Origin: Breoghania sp963678585
GTDB taxonomy: Bacteria > Pseudomonadota > Alphaproteobacteria > Rhizobiales > Stappiaceae
Length of the DNA stretch: 64,000 nt
Reading direction: 5' to 3'
Assembly (NCBI GenBank): GCA_963678585.2
Contig: CAXXGA010000002.1
Location: 2,542,001-2,606,000 of the forward strand
A program made the position numbers and the translations under genes. The notes under the pieces were generated by a model. The model saw nothing but the letters and a program-made list of their open reading frames with translations, was not told the DNA's origin and did no database searches. Every line of letters starts with the position of its first letter. The stretch's first letter is position 1. Below are positions 24,223-32,663 of the stretch, one piece after another.

Positions 24223-24650
24223 TCGCGCTGAAAAGCAAGGGTCGGCAGGCAGGTCTTCCCGACGTCACACCGATCCTCGACGTCGTTTTCATTCTGCTGA
24301 TCTTCTTCGTCATCGCCGCCGCCTTCACCACGCACGGCGTGGAGATGAACCTGCCGAAGTCCGAACATTCACGCACCTTTGCCGGGCGCTCTCTGGAAGT
24401 CGTCCTGGCCGCCGACGGTAGCCTTCTCGCCGATACCGAAGCTATCGATCTGCGCGAACTCGGGTTCAAGGTGCGCGCCGCCAAGGAAACGCCGGGCGGC
24501 ATGCAGATCGTTCTCAAGGCCGACCGCAAGGCCTCGGTCGGCATGTTCCTCACAACAATCGGCGCGATACGCGACAACGGCGGCGACCGCCTCGTCATTG
24601 CCACGCGTCCCGCCCCGGTTCAGGCCTTGCAGCCGGACGTGCAACCATGA
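24219..24650 (+). CDS. exbD: ExbD/TolR-family biopolymer transport protein
   Basis: 143 residues: short cytoplasmic N-terminus (GRQAGLPDVTPILDVVFILLIFFVIAAAF) whose TM helix contains the functionally essential Asp (P-x-L-D), then a periplasmic domain ending with ASVGMFLTTIGAIRDNGGDRLVIAT, as in ExbD. Start and stop overlap with exbB and tonB (ATGA junctions), indicating a stoichiometric complex. The periplasmic peptide-binding part is of normal length. Role: stator partner of the ExbB pentamer. Confidence 0.92.
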   Translation: MIALKSKGRQAGLPDVTPILDVVFILLIFFVIAAAFTTHGVEMNLPKSEHSRTFAGRSLEVVLAADGSLLADTEAIDLRELGFKVRAAKETPGGMQIVLKADRKASVGMFLTTIGAIRDNGGDRLVIATRPAPVQALQPDVQP

Positions 24651-25156
24651 CGGACAGCGAACGCATCGCCGCGGCGATTGCCATTTCGCTCGCCGTTCAC
24701 TGGCTTGTTTTCAAGGGCATCACGACCCCGTCGCTCGATACCGGTTCGAACGACATGATCGTCGTCGATTTCACGCCGCCCGCCGCGGCTGTCAGCCTCG
24801 CCGCACCAATGACGCTTGAAGAGGCGGGGCCGCCGCAGGAAAGCCGGGAAAACCGGGCCGACCGCCGCCGCCAGGCACTCGCCGCCTATCTGGAAGCGGT
24901 CTCCGACGCCGTCCACGCCCGGCGCATGACGGCAGTCGGCGGCTCTGCCATCGGCAACGCACGCATTTCCCTGGCGATAGACGCAAGCGGCGGTTTCACC
25001 GATGTCCACCTCCTGCAGAGTTCCGGCAATGCAGCGCTGGACCGGGATGCTCAAAACGCGGCACGTGCCGCCAGCGGAGCCGTCCCCCGCCCCCCGATCC
25101 TTGGCACAGCACCTCTCCGGCTCGATCTTCGGGTCAAGTATCAATACGGGCTCTAG
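24647..25156 (+). CDS. TonB-family energy transducer, short-linker type
   Basis: 169 residues. The TM anchor contains the S-x-x-x-H pattern used for coupling to ExbB/D (ISLAVHWLVF). The C-terminal domain (RRQALAAYLEAVSDAVHARRM...GNARISLAIDASGGFTDVHLLQSSGNAALDRDAQNAARAAS...LRLDLRVKYQYGL) is TonB-like with the final beta-strand. The long Pro-rich spacer usual in TonB is reduced to a few prolines, so its reach across the periplasm would be short. No TonB-dependent receptor gene lies in the window. Last gene of the plus-strand locus; it converges on the di-haem gene 175 bp away, a spacer in which no terminator was seen. Confidence 0.88.
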   Translation: MTDSERIAAAIAISLAVHWLVFKGITTPSLDTGSNDMIVVDFTPPAAAVSLAAPMTLEEAGPPQESRENRADRRRQALAAYLEAVSDAVHARRMTAVGGSAIGNARISLAIDASGGFTDVHLLQSSGNAALDRDAQNAARAASGAVPRPPILGTAPLRLDLRVKYQYGL

Positions 25157-25331
25157 CAGCCTGTTGGAGAGGTCTCGCGATTATCGTGCGCGGAGGTTCT
25201 TCCCCGATGCGACAGGCGAATGTCATCTGCCCCCGACCGGCATTGGGCAATTCGGCCCAGCCCGACGCAATCGCCGAAAGGTGGGTGTAGAACGCACCCA
25301 TAACATCGCATCCAAGACAGCACCGGCAGCC

Positions 25332-26663
25332 CTAGTCGACGGGCAAGCCGCTGGGCACCGTTTCGGGACGACCCAACGGGCGCTTGAGCGCGGTTTCACC
25401 GGTCAGCGCATTCAGAAATGCAACGATATCGGCGATTTCGGTGTCCGTGGCGGGCGGCAGATCTATATCGATCCTGGACAGGATCCGATTGTTCTCCACC
25501 TTGTTGTCAAGCAGCGCGAAGTCACTGGAGGCAAGCCATGTGACCGACGGCAGCATCGCCATCTTCGCGCGCCATTGGGCGTTGCTTTCGAGCGGGAAGA
25601 AGTGGTGGCGGACCATCGCCTCAAGCGTCGGCATGGCGCCATTGTGGCCATAGGGCGCCGTCAGCGCGATGTTACGCAGGAACGGCACGCGGAAGCGGTA
25701 GGCATCCTCCGGCACATCCGATACGGCCACCCGCCCCACATCGCGGGAAATCGGATCGTTCAGCAAGGTTCGTCCCGGACCGAACGGCGGCAGCGCCAGC
25801 GCCCGAAAGCTCTGATCCGACATAAGCGGCCCCGAATGGCAGCTGGAACAGCGCGCCTTGCCGTAAAACAACGTCATCCCGCGCTTTTCTGCATCGTTCA
25901 GAGCCGTCTTGTCACCCTCAAGGTATTTGTCGAACGGGCTATCGAAGTTCCGGTATTCGGTTCCCTCGAAGGCGGCAATGGCATTCGCGATTTCGACGAT
26001 CGTGATGTCGGACGCCTCATTCACATTGTCGAAGGCGTCGATGAACATCTGGACGTAAGGCTCGATATTGCGGATGCGGTCGACGACCAGCGGCCAGACA
26101 TAATGCGCGCCTTCGAAAGCGGCCCCGGCAATCGGGTTTTCGCCGGGCTGTCCGGCCATTTCGATTTCCGAAGCCATCGGGAACAGGACTTGAGCAGCCA
26201 GCACGGAATTCAGCCCCTTGGGCAGAAAGATCCAGGCCGGTGTTCTGAAACCGTTGCCGTAATCGTTGGAGACCGAGACCCGCCCGTCCAGAAACATGAC
26301 CCGGACATCCTTGTGGCCCAGGTTCCACAAGCTCGGCGCATTGCGCGGAACGCGTTCGAGGATCTTGTCGTGCCCGGCTCCGCCGGTGCGATCCATCCCG
26401 AGCCCGGCCCCTCCCTCGCCGATGCCAAGGCTCACGCCGTCGCCACCGTGGAATTTCTGATGATGACAGGTGGCGCATTCGATGTTCCGATTGCCGGACA
26501 GAATCTTGTCGTAAAACAGCAATTGGCCGAGTTTCACCTGCGCCGGCTCGAACTGGATAAAATCGTCAAGCGTCAATGGATCCGGCAAATCGAGAGCCAT
26601 GGCCGGGGTGACCAGAGCCAACGACAGCAGACACGCGTGCAGTTTTGCTCGAACGGAAAACAT
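25332..26663 (-). CDS. Di-haem cytochrome c peroxidase/MauG-family protein
   Basis: 443 residues with the start at 26663 (AGAGGT upstream). This gives a Sec signal (MFSVRAKLHACLLSLALVTPAMA); the longer frame adds 56 unrelated residues. Two c-type haem motifs are present: CATCH (63-67) and CSSCH (272-276). AGLGMDRTGGAGHDKILERVPRNAPSLWNLG and APYGHNGAMPTLEAMVRHHF match bacterial CCP/MauG enzymes. Members reduce H2O2 or, in the MauG/MbnH branch, oxidise a residue in a partner protein. The gene directly follows the CRTAC1-type gene (31-base gap), so modification of that partner is an attractive possibility. Periplasmic. Confidence 0.92.
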   Translation of the reverse strand: MFSVRAKLHACLLSLALVTPAMALDLPDPLTLDDFIQFEPAQVKLGQLLFYDKILSGNRNIECATCHHQKFHGGDGVSLGIGEGGAGLGMDRTGGAGHDKILERVPRNAPSLWNLGHKDVRVMFLDGRVSVSNDYGNGFRTPAWIFLPKGLNSVLAAQVLFPMASEIEMAGQPGENPIAGAAFEGAHYVWPLVVDRIRNIEPYVQMFIDAFDNVNEASDITIVEIANAIAAFEGTEYRNFDSPFDKYLEGDKTALNDAEKRGMTLFYGKARCSSCHSGPLMSDQSFRALALPPFGPGRTLLNDPISRDVGRVAVSDVPEDAYRFRVPFLRNIALTAPYGHNGAMPTLEAMVRHHFFPLESNAQWRAKMAMLPSVTWLASSDFALLDNKVENNRILSRIDIDLPPATDTEIADIVAFLNALTGETALKRPLGRPETVPSGLPVD

Positions 26664-26694
26664 CGGGCACCTCTGATTTGAAACCAATTTCCCG

Positions 26695-28725
26695 TCAGTT
26701 GCGGGTAATGCGATAGCTGGCACCGGCCGCAATGGAACCGGTGATTTCAGTCTTTCCGCCGTCCGCCCAATGGACGGAGAGGCGCGTGATTTCAGCTGCC
26801 TCGCCAAGGCCGAAATGGACCACCGGCGCATCGAATGACATGAAGCCGCCGCCCGATTGCACCTCCCGCATCATCCGCGTGCCGTCAGGCAATTCGGCGA
26901 CCAGCCGCGCCCCCAGCCCGTGGCTGTTGCCTTTGGCGTCGCTCAGCTCGAACTCGATGGCATTGCCGGATTGCGACCCGTTGACGAACAGCGAGACCGG
27001 GCCGTTGACCGGCTGGGTGATGATATCGAGATCGCCGTCGTGATCCATGTCGAAGGCCACGGCGCTGGCGGTCATCAGATAGTCTTCCAGCCCGAAGGGG
27101 CCGGATGACTCGGTGAAGGTTCCGTCGCCCATGTTGCGGTAGAACAGATTGGACGGACTGACCTCGTTCGGCACCCACGTCCCGTTGACCACATAGACGT
27201 CCTGCAGGCCGTCATTGTCGAAATCGGCGATCTTCGTATCCCAGGACCAGCCGCCGATCTCCAGCCCCTCGTCCGGAGCGGTGTCGGTATAGGCGCCGTC
27301 CTTCAGGGTCAGCAGGACGTTCGTGCGCATGATCTGAGGGATCGTGGTGTCGAAATCCGCCTGCTGCGGCAACTTCCAGGGCTTGAAATGGACGTCGCAG
27401 AAGGCGCGCGTGGTTTTCTGGTCGGCCGGGATCAGGGCGCAGATCGTCGGATCCTGTTTCTGGATCGCCAGATCCTTGACCAGCATCGCCTTGCATTCGG
27501 CCTGCAGCGCGCCGGTAAGCTCCTGACACTTCTCTGCATAGGTCGGATCGAACCGGTTGCCGGATTTGTACCAGGTCTTGATGCCCATGTTGCGGATGCA
27601 GAGCGCCTTGGACGCGGCGTCTTCGATACCGTCGCAATATTCCGACAGGGGCTGCATTTTCAGCCGCTCCGACACGAGCGACGACCGTCCGGCGATCTGG
27701 GCGAAGAAAATTTCCGGCGTCCCGTCATTGTGCAGATCCGCCGTCTTGATCGCCATCGTGGTGGTGGTTGTGTGCGGGATCATCTCATCGGCCCGGGTGA
27801 TGGCGGTAAAGCCGCCCTTCCCGTCGCCTAGATAGACGTAATCCGGCATTTCGAAATCATTGCCGACCAGCAGGTCGGCGGTGCCGTTCAGGTCGATATC
27901 GCTGAGCAGAATGACCAGCGTTTCGCCCGGCAACCCCGGCAACTCGGCGAAATGGCTACCATCCATCTTGCCGTTGTCGTTGAAGACCACGCGATTGCGC
28001 GATTCCTCACCCGGGATGCGCCTGTACCAGCCGGCAGTCCAGTTCCCCAGGGCGGCGTCCAGATCGCCGTCGCGATCGACGTCGGCGAAGCTCAGGGAAA
28101 TCGACAGCATCGCATCGTCGCGATTGGCGACCCGTTGCGGCGCGTCGGTGACGAAAACGCCTTCCCGATTGTGGACGACGTAGTTGCCGTCCATGTAAGT
28201 GGCGAGAAACAAATCGAGCCAGCCGTCATTGTCGATATCGACCAGCGCGGCGTTGAAGACGTCGAGGTCGGAGACCGGTCCGACATCGTGAGGCGACCGG
28301 GTAAATCCGCCTTTGCCGTCGTTTTCATAGATATAGACACCGCGCTCGGTGGAGGCGATCACCAGATCGAGATCGCCGTCATGGTCGATATCGCCGGTCG
28401 TCAGGCTGCGCCCCTCCCAGAACGGCGGCCACATGTCCTTCATCGACAGCTCTACCGGCTTGTCGATGCCGTGGGTCCATGCCTCGACACGCCGGAAGAC
28501 CGTCTCATAGCCGGGCGAGCGCGGCGCGAACGGACGAGATGTCATGGTAACCGGGCGGTCGGACGCAATTTCCGCGGCATCCGCGGCGACCGGCAGGAGC
28601 GCCCGTCCCGTCAGCGTCAGGGCTCCTCCGACCAGTATCAAAGCCCCAACCAGTCTCAAGGCCCCGACGAATCTCAAGGCACAGACTACGTGCCCCTCGG
28701 CACGTCGTGCGACTGCTCCGGTCAT
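26695..28725 (-). CDS. FG-GAP/VCBS repeat protein with ASPIC/UnbV C-terminus (CRTAC1-type)
   Basis: 676 residues from the start at 28725, chosen for its strong GGGGAGGGG upstream; a 72-base longer frame exists. A Sec signal/anchor (LRLVGALILVGGALTLTGRALLPVAADA) precedes a seven-bladed integrin-like propeller with calcium-binding D-x-D-x-D-G-x-x-D repeats: DIDHDGDLDLVIA, DIDNDGWLDLFLA, DVDRDGDLDAALG, DIDLNGTADLLVG, DFDNDGLQDVYVV, DMDHDGDLDIITQ. Between blades is an ~85-residue helical insert with six Cys (YCDG, LCIR, KCQE, ECKA, ICAL, FCDV). The end is an ASPIC/UnbV domain (GLGARLVAELPDGTRMMREVQSGGGFMSFD...VHFGLG). Periplasmic or surface protein, first of a two-gene operon with the di-haem protein. 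Confidence 0.9.
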   Translation of the reverse strand: MTGAVARRAEGHVVCALRFVGALRLVGALILVGGALTLTGRALLPVAADAAEIASDRPVTMTSRPFAPRSPGYETVFRRVEAWTHGIDKPVELSMKDMWPPFWEGRSLTTGDIDHDGDLDLVIASTERGVYIYENDGKGGFTRSPHDVGPVSDLDVFNAALVDIDNDGWLDLFLATYMDGNYVVHNREGVFVTDAPQRVANRDDAMLSISLSFADVDRDGDLDAALGNWTAGWYRRIPGEESRNRVVFNDNGKMDGSHFAELPGLPGETLVILLSDIDLNGTADLLVGNDFEMPDYVYLGDGKGGFTAITRADEMIPHTTTTTMAIKTADLHNDGTPEIFFAQIAGRSSLVSERLKMQPLSEYCDGIEDAASKALCIRNMGIKTWYKSGNRFDPTYAEKCQELTGALQAECKAMLVKDLAIQKQDPTICALIPADQKTTRAFCDVHFKPWKLPQQADFDTTIPQIMRTNVLLTLKDGAYTDTAPDEGLEIGGWSWDTKIADFDNDGLQDVYVVNGTWVPNEVSPSNLFYRNMGDGTFTESSGPFGLEDYLMTASAVAFDMDHDGDLDIITQPVNGPVSLFVNGSQSGNAIEFELSDAKGNSHGLGARLVAELPDGTRMMREVQSGGGFMSFDAPVVHFGLGEAAEITRLSVHWADGGKTEITGSIAAGASYRITRN

Positions 28726-29273
28726 CAATCCCCTCCCCACCGGCTGGCGCCAGATCCGGCAAGGCGCGCCGCGTGTCATTGGCAATCTCGCGATCATTCG
28801 TCAATCGGACAGGCATTTCAACCGGACTCCGCCCCCTGAAGCGAAAGAGTGAGAACCCACAACCACCCGATGCGATCCTCCGGGTATCTTCAGCCGCCCT
28901 CAAGAACCTGCCGCATCGTAATCAACACGATACCGATCACCGCAAGCGGGCGCCTCGCAGCCGGTCGCGTCCATGCGGGCAAAGATGGCGGCGCGGCCCC
29001 CTTGCCAATACCTGCCGAGGATCGACCCAACTTTCGGAAAACAATAGGATCGTCGCCATGTTGGCCTGCACGAACGAGGATGCGTCCAGGCGCTTGCGCG
29101 CCATCCCGCGCCGCATGCATCGAACACCGGCAAGGCGGCCCCACACAGGTCGAGAAGCACGCAGCCATCAGCCCGAAGCCGGCATCGATTCAAACTCTGG
29201 CTTGAACCGCCCCATCGCCACTCGTTTTTGTTGTGGAAAGCCAAACACGAGGAACCGGGGAACCTCGCATGCT
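28726..29273. other. Spacer between ATP-synthase operon end and CRTAC1-type gene
   Basis: 548 bp on the minus-strand path. Short overlapping frames (for example 28890-29168) have Arg/Ala/Cys-rich, unfamiliar translations and are not called. Close to the atpG stop, CGAGG...CCTCG (29248-29267) forms a weak imperfect hairpin that might be the operon terminator. The promoter of the CRTAC1-type/di-haem pair must lie at the lower-coordinate end but no hexamers stand out. Confidence 0.4.
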
Positions 29274-30143
29274 TCAGGCGGAATCCGATTGCGCGCCTCC
29301 GGATGCGAGTTCGATGATCTCGTTGGTGATTTCTTCCTGCCGTAGCCGACGCGAACTGGCGATGAGTTCTTCCAGCGTCTGCGAGACATTTTCATGGGCC
29401 GCAAGCATGGCCCGGATGCGGGCTTCGTTTTCGGCCGCAAACGACAACATCACCGCTTCGCTCAGTTCGGCGAAGACATACTCTTCCGCCAATTGAGTGA
29501 ACAACCGATCCGGCGGCAGCGTCAGACGCGGTTCGATGGTTTCGCGGGCAACGTCAAAGCGCGAGAAATCGAAGGGCACGAGGCGCTTGGTGAGTATATC
29601 GCCCGTTCCGCCGGGTCCCGGCACCGTGTGGACGACGGAAACTTGCGAAATCTCGCCGCTCGCCAGACGTTCATAGATCGCCTCGGTGATCCGCCCGGCC
29701 AGAGCGCCGGTCTGCGAAGGGTGGGAAATCATCGGCGTGGACCAGGAGATCGTCAGCCCCTTTTCCTCCGCCGCACCTATCCCCCGGCTGCCCACAACGA
29801 GAAGATCGCGCCGCGTATCCGAGGGAATGCGCGGCGTGAGCGTCGCGGCATCGAGAGCCCTGTGGCTGAAGACGCCCGCAAAGCCTTGCTCGGCGCATAG
29901 AACGATAACCGCCTCTCCCCCACCGACATCTTGATGAGCAGGCGGCGCGCTATCCTGTGGCAAGCAGGCAAGGGCCTGCCCGATGCCTGCACCGATGGTC
30001 ATGGCGTAAGTGCGGATACTGTCCAGATGCCCGCGGGCTTCCTGCGCCCGCGAGGCGGCAATGCCCCGCATGGCGTTGATGACTGCCGAGAGTTTGCCGA
30101 CGGTCTCGATCCGCGCCTCGACATGCGCCAGCCGCCCGGTCAT
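29274..30143 (-). CDS. atpG: N-ATPase gamma subunit
   Basis: 289 residues; the central-stalk subunit of an F-type ATPase. The N-terminal helix LAHVEARIETVGKLSAVINAMRGIAASR and the C-terminal helix RAMLAAHENVSQTLEELIASSRRLRQEEITNEIIELASGG match gamma. The conserved DEL of housekeeping gamma is missing and the middle is divergent, as in the alternate (N-type) enzymes. It overlaps atpA by four bases and is the last gene of the nine-gene operon. Confidence 0.9.
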   Translation of the reverse strand: MTGRLAHVEARIETVGKLSAVINAMRGIAASRAQEARGHLDSIRTYAMTIGAGIGQALACLPQDSAPPAHQDVGGGEAVIVLCAEQGFAGVFSHRALDAATLTPRIPSDTRRDLLVVGSRGIGAAEEKGLTISWSTPMISHPSQTGALAGRITEAIYERLASGEISQVSVVHTVPGPGGTGDILTKRLVPFDFSRFDVARETIEPRLTLPPDRLFTQLAEEYVFAELSEAVMLSFAAENEARIRAMLAAHENVSQTLEELIASSRRLRQEEITNEIIELASGGAQSDSA

Positions 30144-31669
30144 GAGCCCGCATCCCCCGGCATGATCGTATGCGCGAGATCGGCGACCATCGCGCTGAGC
30201 CGTGCGCGATCTTCATCGCCGAGTTCGCCGGTTTCCGTCACGCTCGCAACGATTTCCGACGCATGGGCGTTCAGCCACGCAGGCAAGGCGTGACGGAGAT
30301 TGTCGAGCCTGGAGACGGGGATGACGTCGAGCACGCCCTCATCGAGCGCTGCCAGAAGGGCCACCTGATCGACACCGCGCAGGTTTGCGAAACGGGGCTG
30401 GGTCAGCAGCGCGCGGATGCGTTCGCCGCGGGTGATCTGACCCTGAACGCGTGGGTTGGTGATGCCCCCGAAGCGGGTGAACATTTCCAGTTCCTGAAAC
30501 TGGGCGTATTCCAGACGGATCCGGCCCGAAACCCCGCGCAACGCCGGGCTCTGCGCCTTGCCGCCCACGCGGCTGACGCTCAGTCCCACATCCACGGCAG
30601 GGCGCTGACCGGCGGCGAAAAGGCGGGTGCTGAGCGCGATCTGGCCGTCGGTGATCGAGATAAGATTGGTCGGGATATAGGCAGAGAGATTGCCCGCATC
30701 TGTCTCCGCGATGGGAAGCGCCGTCAGTGAACCGCCGCCCTCCTCCTCACTGAGCTTTGCCGCCCGCTCCAGAAGACGTGCGTGGAGATAGAAGATGTCG
30801 CCCGGATAAGCCTCGCGACCGGGCGGCTCGCGGGTGAGCAGAGACAATTCGCGGTGGGTGGCGGCGTGGTGGGTGAGATCGTCGATCACGATCAGCGCAT
30901 GCTGGCCCCTGTCGCGGAAATACTCCGCCATTGTCATGCCGGCAAAGGGCGCAAGCCACTGCAAACCGGGTGCTGCTGCGGCGGCTCCGACGACAAAGAT
31001 GCAGCGTTCCGGCGCGCCATGCTCGCGCACCGCCGCGATCACGCGTTCCACGGCGGTGGTATGCTGGCCGACCGCCACGTAGACGCAGACGATATCGCTG
31101 GCCTTCTGGTTGATGATCGTATCGACGGCCAACGCCGTCTTGCCGGTCGCCCTGTCACCGAGGATCAGTTCGCGCTGGCCGCGCCCCAGCGCAAACAGGC
31201 TGTCGACGACGAGCACGCCCGTTTCAACCGGATGGGAGACCTTGTCCCGGGCAATGATCGCAGGCGCCGGACGTTCGACCGGGAGCCGCTCCAGATCCTC
31301 CAGCGCCGCCCCCTGATCGAGCGGGCGGCCGAGCGGGTCGACGACCCTCCCCAGCAGCGCCTCGCCCACGGGAACCCGCAGAACTTCGCCCGTATCGGTC
31401 ACCCGGCTTCCGGCCGCAATGGTGTCGGCGTCATCGAGCATGACCGCCTCAAGCGTGTCCCGATCAAGCGTCTGCACGAACCCGGACAGGCCGTTCTCGA
31501 AGTTCAGCAGAGCCCCCAGCGCGGCATCGGGCAGGCCGGAAACCCGCGCAATGCCGTCGGCAAGATGCACCACGCGGCCAATGGCTTGCGCGTCGGGACC
31601 GAGGTCGGCGCGCTGCAGTCTGGCGCGGCCCCTGTCGAGCCAGTGCGCGAGCGGTTGTCCCTCACTCAT
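30140..31669 (-). CDS. atpA: N-ATPase alpha subunit
   Basis: 509 residues from ATG at 31669, which overlaps the end of atpF by eight bases; the longer frame upstream only reads through atpF. Nucleotide-binding motifs GDRATGKTALAVDTIINQK (Walker A, with Ala where Gln is usual in alpha), ALIVIDDLTHHAATHRELSLL (Walker B) and the alpha signature YIPTNLISITDGQI, VDVGLSVSRVGGKAQ are clear. It forms the non-catalytic sites of F1. N-ATPase alpha subunits are divergent from housekeeping AtpA, as here. Confidence 0.95.
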   Translation of the reverse strand: MSEGQPLAHWLDRGRARLQRADLGPDAQAIGRVVHLADGIARVSGLPDAALGALLNFENGLSGFVQTLDRDTLEAVMLDDADTIAAGSRVTDTGEVLRVPVGEALLGRVVDPLGRPLDQGAALEDLERLPVERPAPAIIARDKVSHPVETGVLVVDSLFALGRGQRELILGDRATGKTALAVDTIINQKASDIVCVYVAVGQHTTAVERVIAAVREHGAPERCIFVVGAAAAAPGLQWLAPFAGMTMAEYFRDRGQHALIVIDDLTHHAATHRELSLLTREPPGREAYPGDIFYLHARLLERAAKLSEEEGGGSLTALPIAETDAGNLSAYIPTNLISITDGQIALSTRLFAAGQRPAVDVGLSVSRVGGKAQSPALRGVSGRIRLEYAQFQELEMFTRFGGITNPRVQGQITRGERIRALLTQPRFANLRGVDQVALLAALDEGVLDVIPVSRLDNLRHALPAWLNAHASEIVASVTETGELGDEDRARLSAMVADLAHTIMPGDAGS

Positions 31670-32396
31670 GGCGGCACAACTCCTGTCGGATGCGGTCGAG
31701 ATCGGCGCGCAGGTGATTGCGAACGACAGCCTTCGGCGCATCGAGTTCAAGCCCCGCGAGAAGGCTCTCATCGACGGAGATGGCAAGATCGACCGGATGA
31801 CCGACCGCTTCACCAAGGCGCGTGGTGACAAGCGCGGTTTCCTCCGCGCTCAAGGCCCGTGCAGCGCGAAGCGGAACCGGCCCGCCCGAGCCGACCCCTT
31901 CGCGCGTCGTCTCGGGCAGATCGGCGACGGCCGCCGCCAATCCCCTGATGAAGCCGGTGATCCGCGCCTCATCGGGCAAACGCTCGAGCAACCGGGCGGA
32001 GATGTCGATGGCGAGCGCGCTGGCAGCATCGGACAATGCCTGCGTCTGCCCGGCGCGCATTCGTTCCAGCTCGCCGCGCGTGGCGTCTCGTGCAGCTTCG
32101 GCCTCTGCGTTCGCCGCTTGCAGTAGCGCCTCCCGCTGGGCCTTGGCCTCCTCCTCGGCGCGGGTGAGGATTTCCGCGCGCTTGGCGGCGGCGTCCTCCG
32201 CCTGTTTGCGCAGCGCCTCGCGCTCGGCCTCTGCCTTGGCGTGTTCATCCTTCGCGCGCTGGAATTCCGCTTTCGCCGCCGCCTGACGCTCGGCGATGAT
32301 CTTTGCGACCGGACGGAACAGGAAACGCGACAGGATCCACAAAAGGATCAGGACGTTGACCGTCTGAAGCAGCAGTGTCCACCAGTCCAGTTGCAT
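31662..32396 (-). CDS. atpF: N-ATPase subunit b, long form with delta-like C-terminus
   Basis: 244 residues, much longer than the ~160 of ordinary b. One N-terminal TM helix (WWTLLLQTVNVLILLWILSRFLF), the R-P-V-x-x-x-I-x-x-R motif, then a long coiled coil (AKAEAEREALRKQAEDAAAKRAEI). The C-terminal ~80 residues (ALSAEETALVTTRLGEAVGHPVDLAISVDESLLAGLEL...VRNHLRADLDRIRQEL) resemble the delta/OSCP C-terminal strand-helix. That fits the absence of an atpH gene: this b subunit may replace delta at the top of F1. Confidence 0.9.
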   Translation of the reverse strand: MQLDWWTLLLQTVNVLILLWILSRFLFRPVAKIIAERQAAAKAEFQRAKDEHAKAEAEREALRKQAEDAAAKRAEILTRAEEEAKAQREALLQAANAEAEAARDATRGELERMRAGQTQALSDAASALAIDISARLLERLPDEARITGFIRGLAAAVADLPETTREGVGSGGPVPLRAARALSAEETALVTTRLGEAVGHPVDLAISVDESLLAGLELDAPKAVVRNHLRADLDRIRQELCRHE

Positions 32397-32411
32397 GACG
32401 AGGACCGCTTC

Positions 32412-32663
32412 CTATTGAACGAAGGGATTGGCGAAGAGCACGAGCAGCGCGATGACCAGCGTATAGATCGCCATGGTCTCGATCATGGCGAGGCCGACGA
32501 AAAGCGTGCGCGAGAGTGTGCCCGCGGCTTCCGGCTGGCGGGCGATGGCGTCCATGGCCGCCGCGACCGCCCGCCCTTCCGCAAGCGCCGGTCCGATGGC
32601 CCCGAAGGAGACCGCGATGGCCGCCGCGAGGATGCTGACGATCTGGATGAGATTGTCCGTCAT
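32412..32663 (-). CDS. atpE: N-ATPase subunit c with Na+-type ligand set
   Basis: 83 residues, a two-helix proteolipid with the polar loop ARQPE (41-45). Ion-site residues visible: Glu29 in helix 1 (GPALAEG) and Glu62-Thr63 with Tyr67 in helix 2 (LAMIETMAIY). This paired-carboxylate E...ET...Y arrangement is the pattern of Na+-binding c rings; proton-only rings usually lack the Thr/Tyr partners. The start at 32663 overlaps atpB by four bases (ATGA), and the upstream in-frame extension reads atpB sequence. Specificity is inferred from residues, not shown. Confidence 0.93.
   Translation of the reverse strand: MTDNLIQIVSILAAAIAVSFGAIGPALAEGRAVAAAMDAIARQPEAAGTLSRTLFVGLAMIETMAIYTLVIALLVLFANPFVQ

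Noticed and set aside
22752..24368. 538-codon minus-strand frame opposite CobW/exbB/exbD
   Set aside because: Low-complexity Ser/Arg/Met translation across three well-supported genes on the other strand.
25002..26681. 559-codon plus-strand frame opposite the di-haem protein gene
   Set aside because: Antisense to a gene with two CxxCH motifs; its own translation has no recognisable domain.
28890..29168. 92-codon minus-strand frame between atpG and the CRTAC1-type gene
   Set aside because: Cys/Arg/Ala-rich, overlapping several other short frames, and no Shine-Dalgarno or domain.
31670..31831. Extended N-terminus of the N-ATPase alpha subunit
   Set aside because: Lies wholly in atpF sequence; alpha subunits begin near the ATG at 31669.
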